Positions 12,468 through 23,400 of a stretch of DNA of 64,000 bases are shown in pieces. The position numbers and the translations under genes are program-made. The stretch comes from Grifola frondosa (taxonomy: Eukaryota; Basidiomycota; Agaricomycetes; Polyporales; Grifolaceae), in contig LUGG01000005.1 of the NCBI GenBank assembly GCA_001683735.1, forward strand, positions 1,116,001 through 1,180,000, read 5' to 3'. Each line of letters begins with the position of its first letter. The first letter of the stretch is position 1. The notes under the pieces are model-generated. The model had not been told where the DNA came from. It was given only the letters and a program-made list of their open reading frames with translations, and ran no database searches.

Positions 12468-12850
12468 GGTTTTGAAGAGTTCGGAAGAGTCGATTTTTGT
12501 TCAAGAATAGTCTAGTTGCTGTATGGTAGCCCAAGTTGATCAGACTCGAGTGAAACCAAGAAGCAGCAGTGAATAGTAAAGCTAGTTAAATCCGCGGTTC
12601 TGTAAAAAGATGTAGCGCTCGCGATCCTTAAGAGGAAATCGGTGGCACCACAAAGGTAGGAGAGTGAGAACGCACACAAGAGACAGGGATAACGGTTGGG
12701 TTAGCTACTCTAGGTACGCTGTCGTTACATGAGAAAAACCGGTTCTTATATAGCTGTAGGATAGTAAAATTTCTAGTAGTCACGAGACTAGGTGGAGCAG
12801 TCGGAAGAACATAGGAAATAAAAGATTAGTCAGTAAAAAGACAGAAGACG
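12468..12850 (-). promoter_or_regulatory. Gypsy 5' leader and probable LTR
   Basis: This non-coding stretch lies upstream of the gag ATG and before the SET5-like gene on the other strand. On the - strand a CTATATAAG box lies at 12746-12754. TGTAACGAC, a common start of fungal gypsy LTRs, begins at 12729, and a segment ending TTTTTACA closes at 12601. The TGTAA...TTACA ends suggest an LTR edge, but the TATA-like box lies outside that interval. The LTR may instead be longer, so the exact boundaries are unresolved. No second LTR copy is in the window for comparison. Confidence 0.5.
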
Positions 12851-12958
12851 AATTAGGGAAGGTTAAGTCCAAAACGGGATGCAGCTCTATATCCGCTACA
12901 GCCAATCTCAGATTCGAATAATGATTGATCGTCCAAGATCTTTCTCACCTTTGTGGAC

Positions 12959-14443
12959 ATGGCCACCAGCGTCGTCTCTCCCTCCGCCGATGAACTCAAA
13001 AGCGCCCTCGTCGACCTGCGGGCAGAGCACCCGACCCTGGGCATTGCCAAACTCCACGAGCTCCTTCTATCTGCCAACCCGTTCTGGACCGTGAGCGAGA
13101 AGAGGACGCGGAAGGTGCTGCAGAGCGAGGGCCTCACCCTCTCGCCTTCCAGCGCGAAACCGAGCACCGACGGAGCTAACAGCATCCACCCGTCGTCACG
13201 GATAATCGAAGGACTCGATATCGAGAAATGGACCACAAAAGTGGAAGTGAAATATTTCGGCAAGACCAAGGGGAAGGGCCTGGTCGCGAAGGAGAGCATC
13301 GCAGCAGGAGAGATCTTATGGAAAGAGGATCCATTCATCCTCGCGCCAGAGTGGTGAGCCTGTGCCCAATTTATGTCTTCCCGCACCACAGGCCCTCATG
13401 AAATCAGGGATCTCTACGACCTGCAGATGTCGTCCCTAGCATGTGGCTACTGCTCCACGCCGCTCACAAACTCCCCGCTGGTCATCCCTTGTCCTATGTC
13501 CTCTTCGACCACCCCCTGTCCCGTGCGCTTCTGCAGCCGCCTGTGCCTCGCGCGCTCGGGGCGCACGCACCCCCTTCTGTGCGCTTCCCAGAACCCCGCG
13601 TCCGCGCCTCTGCTCCACTTCGCACGCAGGAACCAGTGGATGGCCTTGCAAGCCCTCGCGCAGTGCACGGCGAGGGTGCTCATAGCGCAACAGCAGGACG
13701 AAAAGACGTTCAGTGAAGACTGGGAAGTCGTTCGCGCGCTCGCACAGCTGGGAATGGAGGAACGTGTTAAATCCGGCTGGTCGGTTTACCTCTCGTACTC
13801 TGACTTGATTTTTTTTTTGATGTTGCATACTCAGGCTAGGCGGAGCCGAGCCCGATAGAGCGACGTGGAAGAAGGCTCACCGGATATACGTGCAAGCATT
13901 TCAGGAGCCTGCTACGGAGCCAGAAAAGAAACGGCTTTCAAAGCTGCTGAAAAAGCCTCTCAGTAAAGATGTTGCGCATGAGCTGTTCGACTATGACCGT
14001 TTCTTGAGCGGGCTCGGACGCATGAGTCTCAGTCAGTGCAATCAAATATCTAGCCCTGGTCGGTCGCGCTGACACACCGCTGGAAATGTGGATAATATAT
14101 AGATCTAGAAGCGCACGGTGGTCTGTACATTCTGCACTCACACATCAACCATTCCTGCATGCCCAACGTCTCCGTCCGGCATCTCGACCAGCGCACCGCG
14201 CTATCGCGGATTACGGTTATCGCGAGGCAGGACATCGCTCCCGGCGAAGAGCTCTTTATTACGTACGTGAACCCCGAGCAGCCCCTCGACCAGCGCCGTC
14301 GGCAGCTCATAGAGTGGGGATTCGGCCTGTGCAAATGCGATAGGTGTGTGGCGGAGGAGAGCGAGACCAGCGAGGCCACCGTGGGTAAGGCGGATGTGGA
14401 CGACCTTGAGGCGGAGCTGAAGGCCGGGCTGGGGGTCATGTAG
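12959..14443 (+). CDS. SET5: SET-domain methyltransferase, SET5-like (SET with MYND-type zinc insert)
   Basis: Four exons fit: 12959-13353, 13408-13794, 13835-14031 and 14103-14443, giving 439 residues with phases that close exactly. ATG 12959 (MATSVVSPSADEL) is the first in-frame methionine. The N-terminal helical region is followed by split SET: KGKGLVAKESIAAGEILWKE, then a cysteine-rich zinc insert (CGYC...CSRLC...HPLLC), then the core HSHINHSCMPNVSVRH, GEELFITYV and post-SET CKCDRC. In yeast, Set5 methylates histone H4 lysines; the family also includes SMYD enzymes, so the substrate is inferred. Exon 4 is well supported; the 40-nt intron 13795-13834 is the least certain. The gene is convergent with ALKBH6. 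Confidence 0.88.
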
Positions 14444-14611
14444 CTTGCGCGTAGCACCGTCATTTCGTGGCGGTTAATTTTCGCTGTAGCATGCGAATAT
14501 ATGAGCCAACGTAGGAGATATCTGCATTCAGGTATTGGAGTATCTAGCGGTATGTACGTGTACAATTTCCATGGCGCGAAAGCCCTCTGCATCACGAGAT
14601 GGCATCTTCTG

Positions 14612-15729
14612 TCAAACACGTTTCTTGAATAGCGTTCCGCTGGCGACCTTCTCGACATCCCGGCAAGTCAAACTATACCTAGTTCCCCGCTTTAACACTC
14701 CGCCATTCGCGACGGCCGTCCGCTCAAACTCCCCAGCCAGAAGATCCGCGTTCGCTATCTGGGGAACAGGACGCGAGCCGTCCACGGCCGCAGCCGGGAA
14801 CACGTCCTCCTCGACGCCGTCGATGCCGTGCAGAAGAGCCGTGTACATCGACGATGTCGTGATAACGAGGCTGCGGGGTTCCAGGAGCAAAGACATGACT
14901 GGAACGGGGTCGATCGCCTTGCCCATTGCTCCGCCGACCTCGTCATGCGGGCTGTACCGGTAGTAATGGAAGACCGCGTGAGACCCGAGAGAAAGCGTCG
15001 CCACTACTGGGTGGTATGCAGGCCCATCTTCGTGCGGCTTCCCGATCGTCGTTCTCGTGAGCTAAAACCGCTATCAGGGATCGTGCTGACGCACCATGAT
15101 GCCCTGTCCTGTGCAGTACTGTAGAGATGAAAGTCAACACGCGCCGCGCGTGAAATATTAATAAAGAACCGTACTTCGTTCATGATTATGTGGTTTGGAG
15201 CTCCGTGCGGAGAGGAGTCGAAGGCACCGGTCGCTCTGATGCGTCCGATAATGTCTGGGCTGGCTTCTCAGTAAGCTGCATGGAACACACGACCGCATCT
15301 GAGATTGGCAAAAAACCCCACTGACTATTTGTCAACGAATGGGGGCATCTCTTGAGGAACGAGGACCTTCCTCGCAGTCATGTTTCCTCCTGTATAGACC
15401 ACGATGGATCAGACAGTGTTGTATGGGGCGACATCGGCCCACGGCTAACCCCATATTTGCAACCTAAAATCGCGTCAATCATTCGTGTACGTCGATATTG
15501 TAGTATACAACTACTCACCTGCGGAATGCAAGCTGTTTCCACTTTGGCTGTGGAGATTGTTGGATCTGTGATGGTGTCCACATTAATTCTTGAGTCAGCC
15601 CACTAGTTCGCAATGAGAGACTGCAAAACTCGCCTTGCGAACCAGATACTCTTCTTCGTCTACCGTAATAAAATTCGGGATATAATACGTCGCCTCACTG
15701 CCGCAAACATGGTATTTATCCAAGGTCAT
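14612..15729 (-). CDS. ALKBH6: AlkB-family 2-oxoglutarate/Fe(II) dioxygenase, ALKBH6-like
   Basis: Seven exons on the - strand give 251 residues: 15729-15634, 15565-15519, 15463-15450, 15389-15326, 15259-15175, 15118-15095 and 15037-14612. All phases close. Landmarks: TYYIPNFITVDEEEYLVRK, SPQPKWKQLAFRR, LQIWGGNMT, GQGIMPHEDGPAYHP and SLLLEPRSLVIT. The Fe(II) ligands appear as H112/D114 (HED) and H180 (LLHGI). The 2-oxoglutarate arginine pair is R230...R236 (RYSLTCR). The first intron is GC-AG (AAG|gcgagt). Exons 3 and 6 are 14 and 24 nt long. The family demethylates or binds nucleic acids; the substrate of ALKBH6 is not settled. The start lies 60 bp from a tRNA gene on the opposite strand. 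Confidence 0.93.
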
Positions 15730-15788
15730 TTGTCAAGGAAGATTCTCGACGTTAAGTTAACGGTATATGTGCGCAAGCGCTGCGGCAA

Positions 15789-15874
15789 GCTCTCGTCGTC
15801 TAATGGCTATGATATCAGATTCCTATCGCAAGCACATGATCTGAAGGTTCCGGGTTCGAGTCCCGGCGGGAGTA
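15789..15874 (+). tRNA. tRNA-Arg (anticodon CCT) with 13-nt intron
   Basis: The cloverleaf folds by eye. The acceptor stem is GCTCTCG/CGGGAGT with G-T wobbles and discriminator A at 15874. The D stem is GTC/GAT, the anticodon stem TCAGA/TCTGA and the T arm CCGGG-TTCGAGT-CCCGG. The loop TTCCTA places CCT at 15822-15824. Thirteen extra bases (15826-15838) after position 37 are the canonical place for a nuclear tRNA intron. A T4 stretch at 15893-15896 can terminate Pol III. It reads AGG codons. It sits between the divergent ALKBH6 start and the MPP6-like gene. Confidence 0.87.
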
Positions 15875-16000
15875 TGTAATGCGCTCTTATGATTTTGTTT
15901 CCAACCGTTCTTGTACCGTTCTTGTGGCGTTTTGCTTTCCCTCCACCCTCATTCCCTCTCTTTTCATCCACACCCCAACACGCGAGCCGCACACAGCGAC

Positions 16001-16819
16001 ATGGCCGGCAAGACCCTCAGCAACGGCACGCTCAGCCTGCGGTTCATGCAAAATGCGCAGCGCGCAAAGCTGCAGGCGCAGGTCGAGCTCGAGCAGGCGA
16101 AGATCAAGGACGACGCCGAGTGGGAGGTCCCGAAGGAGGTCAAGGACGCCTGGGGCATCGCGCGCAGCAACAACAACAGCATCAGCACAGTGCGTTTCCG
16201 CCCGTCTGCACGGCGCATCTCACCCAACCCGCACAGGACTACCGTCGTCCACGAATCATCGTACCTCCCGTTCATGTTCGCGTCTCAAGATCAAGAAGAA
16301 GGCCCATCGTCCAGCACACAACCCGCCCCGCCCGCGAAGCTGCGCGGGCGCCGAGCGTTCAACGGGCGCGGCGAGGAAGTCTTCCCGGAAGAGGTGAGTG
16401 GTCCCTCTCGCACATCTAGACGTCCAACGTTCACCATTCACACCTCCACGCCCACAGCGCAAAGCGGCCCCAGACGCCGCAGACGCCGCGGACGAGAAGC
16501 CGCCCAAGCCCGAGCGGCGCCCCTTCGCGATATCCGGCTTCCGGGCGCCGCGCGACGCACAGAAGGACGGGAAGAAGGCGCGCACAAAGACCGCGCAGAT
16601 GCTCGTCCGTGAGGACCCCGCCCCGCGTGCCCCCGCGCCGCCGCCTCCCCCGTAGACAGCATCTCGCGCCGATCGGGCTTCGTCAAGCCCGCTGGCGTCG
16701 ACGAGCCCGGCGCGCGAGCCGGCCCTGCGCTCAAGCGCGAGAGGGGGCAGGACCTCGGGGCGGATCTCCCGGGATCGGAGGTGAAGAGACGGAAAAAGAA
16801 GAAGGATATCTCGTCGTGA
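16001..16819 (+). CDS. MPP6: MPP6-like nuclear exosome cofactor
   Basis: The N-terminus after ATG 16001 reads MAGKTLSNGTLSLRFMQNAQ. This matches the MPP6 signature (K-x-LS-x3-L-x-[MR]-FMQ), and a later VVHESSYLPFMF and GRRAFNGRGEEV match the next two conserved blocks. MPP6 helps dock the Mtr4 helicase on the RNA exosome in the nucleus. Supported exons are 16001-16393, 16458-16608 and 16656-16819, with a lysine-rich tail (EVKRRKKKKDISS), 235 residues in all. A GT-AG pair at 16190-16236 is tempting, but removing it breaks the frame, so I read through it. A C/T-rich leader precedes the start. Confidence 0.75.
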
Positions 16820-17237
16820 TGCCCTTGGCACCGTACCGATAACACAGCGTGTGAGTCTCTCGTGGATGATGCACCTCGCTCGGACACGGGGCTGGCACGT
16901 TCAGCTGCTCGATGCTCCGGTCGGGCAGCGCCCGATTCGTGGGGTACGTCATCTGGAGGATGCAGAGCTTCTCGCGCTTCGTGAATTAGCGACTTAAATT
17001 TTCTGATCCAGCGGTGCTCTGTGCTCGTGTTCTAGAGTATGGTGGTGGGTGCCCCCTCTCTGGCTCCGTCGGTCGTATGACACGGCTCATCTGTCCCCAT
17101 CACCCTGGTCGATGACAGCGCTCCGTCCGTTATGTACCATCGTTGGAATATATCCCTTCACATGCTCCTTTCGTGCGGAACGACGTTTGCAAATGCCTGA
17201 GACGGCCGGCCTCGTGATACGAGTAGCAGCAGCTAGG

Positions 17238-17260
17238 ATTGTATTGTATTGTATTGTATT
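17238..17260 (+). repeat. (ATTGT)n microsatellite
   Basis: Four full ATTGT units and a partial fifth stand in tandem in otherwise unique sequence. Confidence 0.9.
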
Positions 17261-17582
17261 ACCAAGGCGCACGATACGAATTATATCTGATGAGTCACGA
17301 CTCGTACGTGTCCGAACCCAACCGCCAGCACCCAACCGCCCGAATCGACCACCACCGCCGTCGCCCACGGAACTTCTCATCGTCCCTCGCGCATGTTGTA
17401 TGTACGTATGTACATCTCGAGATCGCGCATTTCCCGTTGAAGCTTCAAGCTCAAGCTTCAGCGCTCGACGGGTGTGCAGCCCCATAACGTCACCGGCCAC
17501 CGTCCGCGCAGATCAGCCAATACACACAGATCCAGTTATCCCGCGTCCGCACCGTCCCCCGCGCGGCAGCTCGTGCGCCGCT

Positions 17583-18140
17583 TCGAGTCCGCACGAAGCC
17601 CCGCGTCCGTCCTCGGCGCGCACAAACACAGAACACAGAACACGGTGCGCACCTACGCACAGCTCGACGCGATGTCGTAATCGGAGGACGAGCAAAGACC
17701 GCGCACCGCTCCCCTCGCCCGGCGAAGCTCTCCCAGCACAAGTATACGCTCCAACCTCACGATCGAGAGAATACCCCGCATGCAGTCGCGCGCCTCGAGT
17801 GCCACTATGTAGTCGTCCAGAGCGGCTTCGCCGTCCGTCGACGCAGGACTCGGAAACAGCGCGCGCGAGTGCAGCTCGAGTCCGCACGAAGGCAGCGCGT
17901 CCGTCGTGGGCGCGCACGAACACGGCACGCGCACACGAAGCACGATCCCCACGCACACACGCACCCGATGCCGTAATCGGAGGACGAGCAAAGACCGCGC
18001 CCCACGTCCGCGCTCCAACCTCACGATCGACAGAACGCTCCGCGCGCGTCCCCGAGCGCGAGTACTAGGATACCACATCAGTCGTCCAGAATGGCTTGGC
18101 CGTCGACGCGAGAATCAGAACCAGCGCCTTCGCCTTCGCC
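17583..18140 (+). repeat. Degenerate tandem duplication, unit about 293 bp
   Basis: Unit 1 starts TCGAGTCCGCACGAAG at 17583 and unit 2 starts with the same bases at 17876. Three more blocks match in the same order and at near-constant offset: GTAATCGGAGGACGAGCAAA, GCTCCAACCTCACGATCGA and a GTCGTCCAGA...GGCTT segment. Divergence is substantial and there are small gaps. Neither unit encodes a protein I recognise. Confidence 0.75.
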
Positions 18141-21100
18141 TTCGCATTCGAGGAACCGCGAACCACAGCTGCTAGCAATATCGTGCCCACGTTCGACGCC
18201 GAGGCCCGAGGCGTGCGGCGCTGCAGCGGCTCGGGGGAACTCTTGTAGGTTACGCCGTGCAGGCGTGCAGAAGCCCGCGCAGTTATACATAGGTGACGGC
18301 CGGGTGCAGACTGCCTGGGAATGGGTAGGACGCAGCGAACCTGATCTGTCTTTCTTTCTGTTTGGCTGGCTGTCGAGCCCAGTCTAGCACGCCGAAGAGA
18401 TAACGACTTGAGGCGTACTCGCAACGCGCGCGTACTCCGAGAACAAGAATAGGATTCGCCCGGTTCTAGAGATAGAGTTCGAAGCAAGCACCGAGGTATT
18501 AGCGGCGCCTTCTTTCTCTGCACCGCCTAAAGGATGAGCAAATGTTCGCGAGACGGCCGTGCAGGTCAGCTCAGCTTCGAAGATGCGCGCGGGCTGAGCC
18601 ACGCCACGAAGCCCCGGTCTAACTGCGTCGTCCGAAATACGGTGGGAACGCTCCCACCGCCGCGCCGCCTCCATGCCAGCGCACCGGGCCCAACGTGTGC
18701 CCGATGTCTTCCAGCGCACGCACGCACGACACGCTAGAGCCAAGCACGGGTGCGCGCCGCGAACAGGCGCAACATGAGGGGCTTACCCGCCAACGTCACC
18801 AGCTCGCGCTATCCGTCGGCCCGGCAGCGAAGGAGGAAACACCGCGGCTTCTGGGACGATGCGCACGACCCGCGCGCGCCTGCCCTTCGCTGGCGCGCAT
18901 CGCGAAGACCACTGGAGGGGTCGGCAGATCCGTCGTCTGTATGAGCAGCCAATACGGAGTTTCGTCAAAGAAGTTGCCGACCGAGGTCTCGTAAAGCACG
19001 AACAACCAATGAGGCCGATCTCCTGTGTGCGCCACGCTGTGGTTGGCGCGGCGGGTGCTGTGGAGGAACCTTTTTTCTTCGCCTTCAGGCCGATCAAGGA
19101 TGAGTAGCTAGAGAACTTAGTCGAGCCGCACAAGAAGCGCGGCGCGTTCGAAGGCGATCGTTTCTTCCGGCGCAAGGGTGCTGGGCAGATCGCGGTCGCC
19201 GCACCGGGGTAACCTGTCAGTATCAGTGTCGGCGGATCCACGCCGGCGGGCTGGCGCAGCGCCTGCGCTCCCGCGCGGCCATTAACGTTGCGCAGAGCAG
19301 AGCGTGGCTTCGGTGAGCGTCTTGGGGGTGCCGCGGGGGCGCGGGGTGCGTCCCATTCGCTGGGAGGATGGCGCGGACGAGGGCGGGCGAGGCGCACGCA
19401 GACACAATCTATCTGCTGGGGCTGAGGCTAGAAGCCATCGTACGTGGGGCTTCGGCTTCCTGCGCATATGATGTGATGAGTCCACCACGTCAGACTTCAT
19501 CGCTGCGACGGAACGCGCCGCCGCGTCATTTGAGACACCGGGCGGACGCCACGCCACGCTCTGCGCTCGCAGCAGCCCTTCTGATGGAAAGTGTGCCATT
19601 AATACTGCGTGTGGAAGACAGCTGGAGACAGGCAGCGCGAGATGCTGCTGCTGCTGGCCAGGGGATATCAGATGGAAGAGGTGCGGATGGGCGCTAGGCA
19701 CGCACAGGGGGGAATAGCGTCCTCGAGAAGGCTTCGGGCGATGATAGCATGATGAAATGATACATTGCGCATGTCTTCTCCGTACCGGAGACGTGGGCTG
19801 GGGCGTTCGATGTGGCTCAAGTCCGAGGCGGAGACTTTGCGCGCGCGCGCGAGTGTGCGCCCGGTCCAGTACTGCTTAGTGCTTACTTGGCGCATCGGGC
19901 CTTTGCGCGGCTGGCCCTGGCCACAGCGGACGCAGCTGGACATCGTGCAGGCTGAAGGTTGGGACATTGATTGCGGGGGAGCCTGGAGGGGACGGCAGCC
20001 ACGGTGCCGCACGGGTGGCGAGGAGGTGCCGAGGGATTCTCGCGGTGTTGTCGGCGCATCCGGGTATCTGCCGCGCGCGCTGCACAGCACGGCCGGTGCG
20101 TTTGGATGGCTCCCACAGGCGTAGGGTTCGGGGGCTATAGCGGGGTGTGCCCCCCGCGAAAGGGGAGGATGCCGATGGGCCCGATAAGTGGATTCTGGGC
20201 CGGAAGGTGGGGAAGAATGAAATCAGGAACGGAAGAGGGCGCTGGGAGCGCTGGGAGCGATGGCGCTGGGAGATTGGCGCAGCGAGAGGTGTGCGCGTGT
20301 ACAGCGTCAGCGTTCGTTTGACGCCTCGTATGGCATAAACATGTGCGCTGATCTCTGTGACAGTCGCCCGCCAGGGCCGCATTACACTAGAGCCGCGTAG
20401 CATATATCTGGTATACGTATATATACGTGTGCTCTCGGATACGACAAGTGCATTATTATGGTGGCGAGGAATCTCCGAGAACTGGAAGACGCGACGTCGC
20501 GCACTAATACGAACGAGCTGGGTGAACAAGGTTGTCTTGAAGACCGGGTGTCATCGAGACGAGCACTAGGGAAGAGCTTGCACGGCAAAGAAGATCCGGG
20601 AGGTGCCACGATGGCAGGAGGACTCCAAGCACCTGCCGTGCGATGCCTCATGGCAGACGGTGTGTGCCATGTCTGGCAGAGCTTGGCAGGTGGTGAAGCA
20701 AGGGACCGATAAGATGCACGGCGAGCAGATAGAGAGTCCCCAAGTGCTCGATCGAGGAAAGGTCGCGCGTGTCGCAGCTCAGGTAGCTCATGCATGAGAG
20801 CGCTCATGGACAATGTTGGCGTATGTAATAACAAAGGTTCCGCGCAAAATGGAGACCCGTCGATCAAACTATGGATACGGCGTGACACAGTGACAGGAGG
20901 TGACCGGTAGATACACCGGTCGAAGCGCTCGGATCCTTCTCAGCCTGGCTAGCTCCTCCTCATACCACAGCTAGCCTACCTGTCCTACCTCTCTCCTACG
21001 TAACCCTCTCCAGTCGCCCGTCACCCAGCCCAGTCGTGGCCGGGCGCGATCTCGCACGCACCGTCCCCTGCGTGGTCCCAGCGACGGCGGGCGACTGCGT

Positions 21101-21764
21101 CCCCTTCGAGCAGAAACTGTCAATGTCATCGCTCTAGCATCGCTCTGAGAAACCAGCGCGAAATCAGAGATGTCCATGTCGCGATGCGTGCGATGCATTC
21201 CACGCGCGCATTCCACGCGCACATTCGATGCACGCCCACTTGGGCTGCAGCAACCACGCCCGTTCTGTCGGCGTCAAGCGCATTCCGTAACAGATCCCAA
21301 GATGACACCGCCTGAGCAGAACGCGAAGCTCGACGGGGCAACCGCAACGGAGAATCCGAGTCCGAGTCCGACTGAAAGTTTCGATGGCAGAACTCGCCTG
21401 ACATGGCATGTCGGTACCATGACACACATCCCAGAGATGCGTCGCACAGATGCGTCGCACAGATAGATGCATTGCAGATATGGCACTCTCCAAGACATGC
21501 CCGTCGCCGCACTCGGCAGCCATCGCACTCGCTCCATTGGCAGAATCGACCGTTGGCGCACGGCGCATTGACTGGCGTGTCCGCAGACGACTACATATGA
21601 TACATATGATAGATGTAGAGATTCTTCTTCGCTTAGAACAGTACTGTCACATAACGTTATCTGGCAGCGGACTCTGGCGGACTCTGGCAGCGGACCGGAG
21701 GCAAAGATGTGAATGAAAGTTCTCTCCCAGAGTTTGCACCGCCCGTACAAAGAACACCGACGTA

Positions 21765-21897
21765 CCTTCTCCCCCCCAACTCTCTTCTTCCATAACCTGG
21801 GAATCCGCCCTTCTCTTATAATCCGCCCCTCTTCCCCCTCCCATCCTTCCCCCTTTTCTTATTTCTTCCCACCCATCCTTCTCCATCGCCACCCACC
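21765..21897 (+). promoter_or_regulatory. Pyrimidine-rich core promoter and leader
   Basis: A long C/T-biased stretch on the + strand ends in CCACCATGG. This is the usual core-promoter and 5' leader style of basidiomycete housekeeping genes and points to an expressed gene starting just downstream. Confidence 0.55.
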
Positions 21898-22689
21898 ATG
21901 GCCACCTCTTTCCATCTGCGCCCCGTCTCCGTCAGATCCGCCTCCCCCACCACAAGCACCTCCACAACCAGCGAACGCAGCCCGCCCCAGGCCCAAACTC
22001 AAAAACACACACAACCCTCCTCCCGCCACAACGATCAGCCTCCGCCTCTCGCCCGCCCCGCCCCCTGTCCCCCTCCACCCTCCGAGGTACGCCACCCACC
22101 CTCCCCTCCCCTCCCCCCCCACTGACCCCCCCTCCCCCGCAGATGTGGACCTCTCCGTCGACCGCGACATGGCCCCGCGCAAGTACCCCGCCCCGCCCAC
22201 CGGCCACGAGCTCATGGCGCTCTTCCCGCCCGCGCCCCCCACCGGCGTGCGCAGCGGGCCCACCAGCGGCTACTTCGAGCGCGAGGAGCGCGCATTCTTC
22301 GCGCAGAAGGGCAAGGAGATCGTGCGCGTGCGCATCGAGGTCGACATGCCGCCCGGCGCAGACGCGGACGACCGCCCCAAGCCCCCCGTGCGCTCCTGGC
22401 CCCCGCACAGCAGCCCGACCAGGCCTCACCGCACGCGCCCCTGCCCCCCGCACCCGCCTTCCCGCACCCGGGGCCCAGCGCACCGCGCATGCCGCGCCCG
22501 CCCGTCCCTATGGCGACCCACTCCCCGTACCACGCGCCCGCGCCGCCGCCGGCGTATCCCGTGCGCAGCCCGCACGACTCGCCGATGGACGCGCCGATGG
22601 ACGACCCCGACGAGGCGTGGCGCCACCCGATGCCGCACAACGCGCGGCGGCGCGCGGGGAAGCACACGCGGCGGGTGATCGTGAAGTGA
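21898..22689 (+). CDS. Conserved basidiomycete protein of unknown function
   Basis: I do not recognise a named family. Two blocks look coding and conserved. The central exon (about 22143-22387) reads DRDMAPRKYPAPPTGHELMA, then GYFEREERAFFAQKGKEIVR. The C-terminal exon ends PHNARRRAGKHTRRVIVK at 22689. An intron at 22087-22142 (GTACGC...GCAG) is clear. A second begins at 22388 and ends at 22410 or 22422; both keep frame, and 35 nt is the more credible length. The 5' exon is unresolved: ATG 21898 is in a different phase from the conserved exon, and the fitting frame (PLSPSTLR before the intron) has no nearby ATG. That could be another unseen intron or a base error. Confidence 0.6.
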
Positions 22690-23400
22690 TGCGCCGGTGC
22701 CGGTGAGTGCTTGTGTGTGGGTGCGGGCGCGCGGGACTGACGTGGCGTGCTGTAGCGTTTTCTTGATCGCAAGCGGGCACGCGGGGTCGCTGGCCTTGTC
22801 CCTGCCCTCGTCCCCGCATGGCACACCGATCCGCCCCGCCCCCGCCACCCTGCTCCCCATCCATCCAAACATCCCAAAGAACGGAAGTCGTAATGCGCGC
22901 CCCGTGTCCGCCGCTCGCTTGCCCTGATGCCGTGACGATGCATGTGTATGTATGCGTGTGCGTGTGTGGATGTCAGCTGAATTGGAACTGTAGCCGTATA
23001 TAGCAGCACGTATATTGACGATGACCAAGTATATACTTTGCTTTTACCGTGCCGCGCCGCGCAGCGCAGAGAGTTGTGCGGGCGCGGGCGCGGGGCGGAC
23101 GCACGCCTGCCTAATATAGAACTCTGCGTATCAAAATACATATATCAGTGGGGTGATCATCATGATCGAGCGGACATTTTGCTCCCACGCGAGATCGCGT
23201 CCGATATGCTTCCGGGCGCTCTCCAATGGCGGCGCTCGTGTGTGTTTTTTGAACTGTGTGCATATTTTTTCGACGCTGTTGCGCGGTGGCGAGACGGGGC
23301 TTCACATTGTAGGATATTCATTTGGACGTGCAGCTGGGATACTCGTGCGTGAAACGAACGGACTCGTACGTGGCTAGTGCGACTGCATTACTAGTAGTAC

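Larger units (their letters stand above)
6024..12850 (-). mobile_element. Ty3/gypsy LTR retrotransposon, interrupted by the LINE
   Basis: On the - strand the order is leader/LTR (about 12850-12468), gag, protease, reverse transcriptase, RNase H and integrase. This Ty3/gypsy (Metaviridae-type) order has integrase after RNase H. The integrase frame runs into the TAAAA tail of the LINE at about 6024, so the rest of integrase and the 3' LTR must lie left of the LINE, outside the window. Gag is continuous once two one-base shifts are allowed; the pol region is more broken. Confidence 0.9.
16820..21764. other. 5-kb GC-rich stretch with no gene I can support
   Basis: Long open frames exist here, for example 17049-18068, but they are arginine/serine/proline-rich, overlap on both strands and match no family I know. 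This is what GC-rich non-coding DNA produces. Structures I do see are a pentanucleotide microsatellite, a degenerate 293-bp tandem duplication and short local repeats (GCATTCCACGCGC- and GATGCGTCGCACA-like units, about 21180-21470). On the - strand near 19035 a short segment reads FVLYETSVG, resembling the start of Nop58, but the flanks do not continue the match. Confidence 0.5.

Noticed and set aside
12601..12729. A precise 129-bp LTR with TGTAA...TTACA ends
   Set aside because: The ends look right, but a TATA-like box lies just outside and there is no second LTR to compare, so I report only a leader/LTR region.
15613..15879. An 88-codon + strand ORF ending VPGSSPGGSM
   Set aside because: It runs antisense through ALKBH6 exon 1 and reads straight through the tRNA gene.
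16190..16236. A GT-AG intron in the MPP6-like gene
   Set aside because: Removing these 47 bases shifts the conserved VVHESSYLPFMF block out of frame; reading through keeps one frame.
17049..18068. A 339-codon ORF on the + strand
   Set aside because: It is Arg/Ser/Pro-rich, overlaps open frames on the other strand, spans the microsatellite and the tandem duplication, and matches no family. GC-rich DNA explains it.
18783..19037. A possible Nop58 start (FVLYETSVG) on the - strand
   Set aside because: Only nine or so residues agree; the sequence on both sides does not continue the match and no further exons are found.
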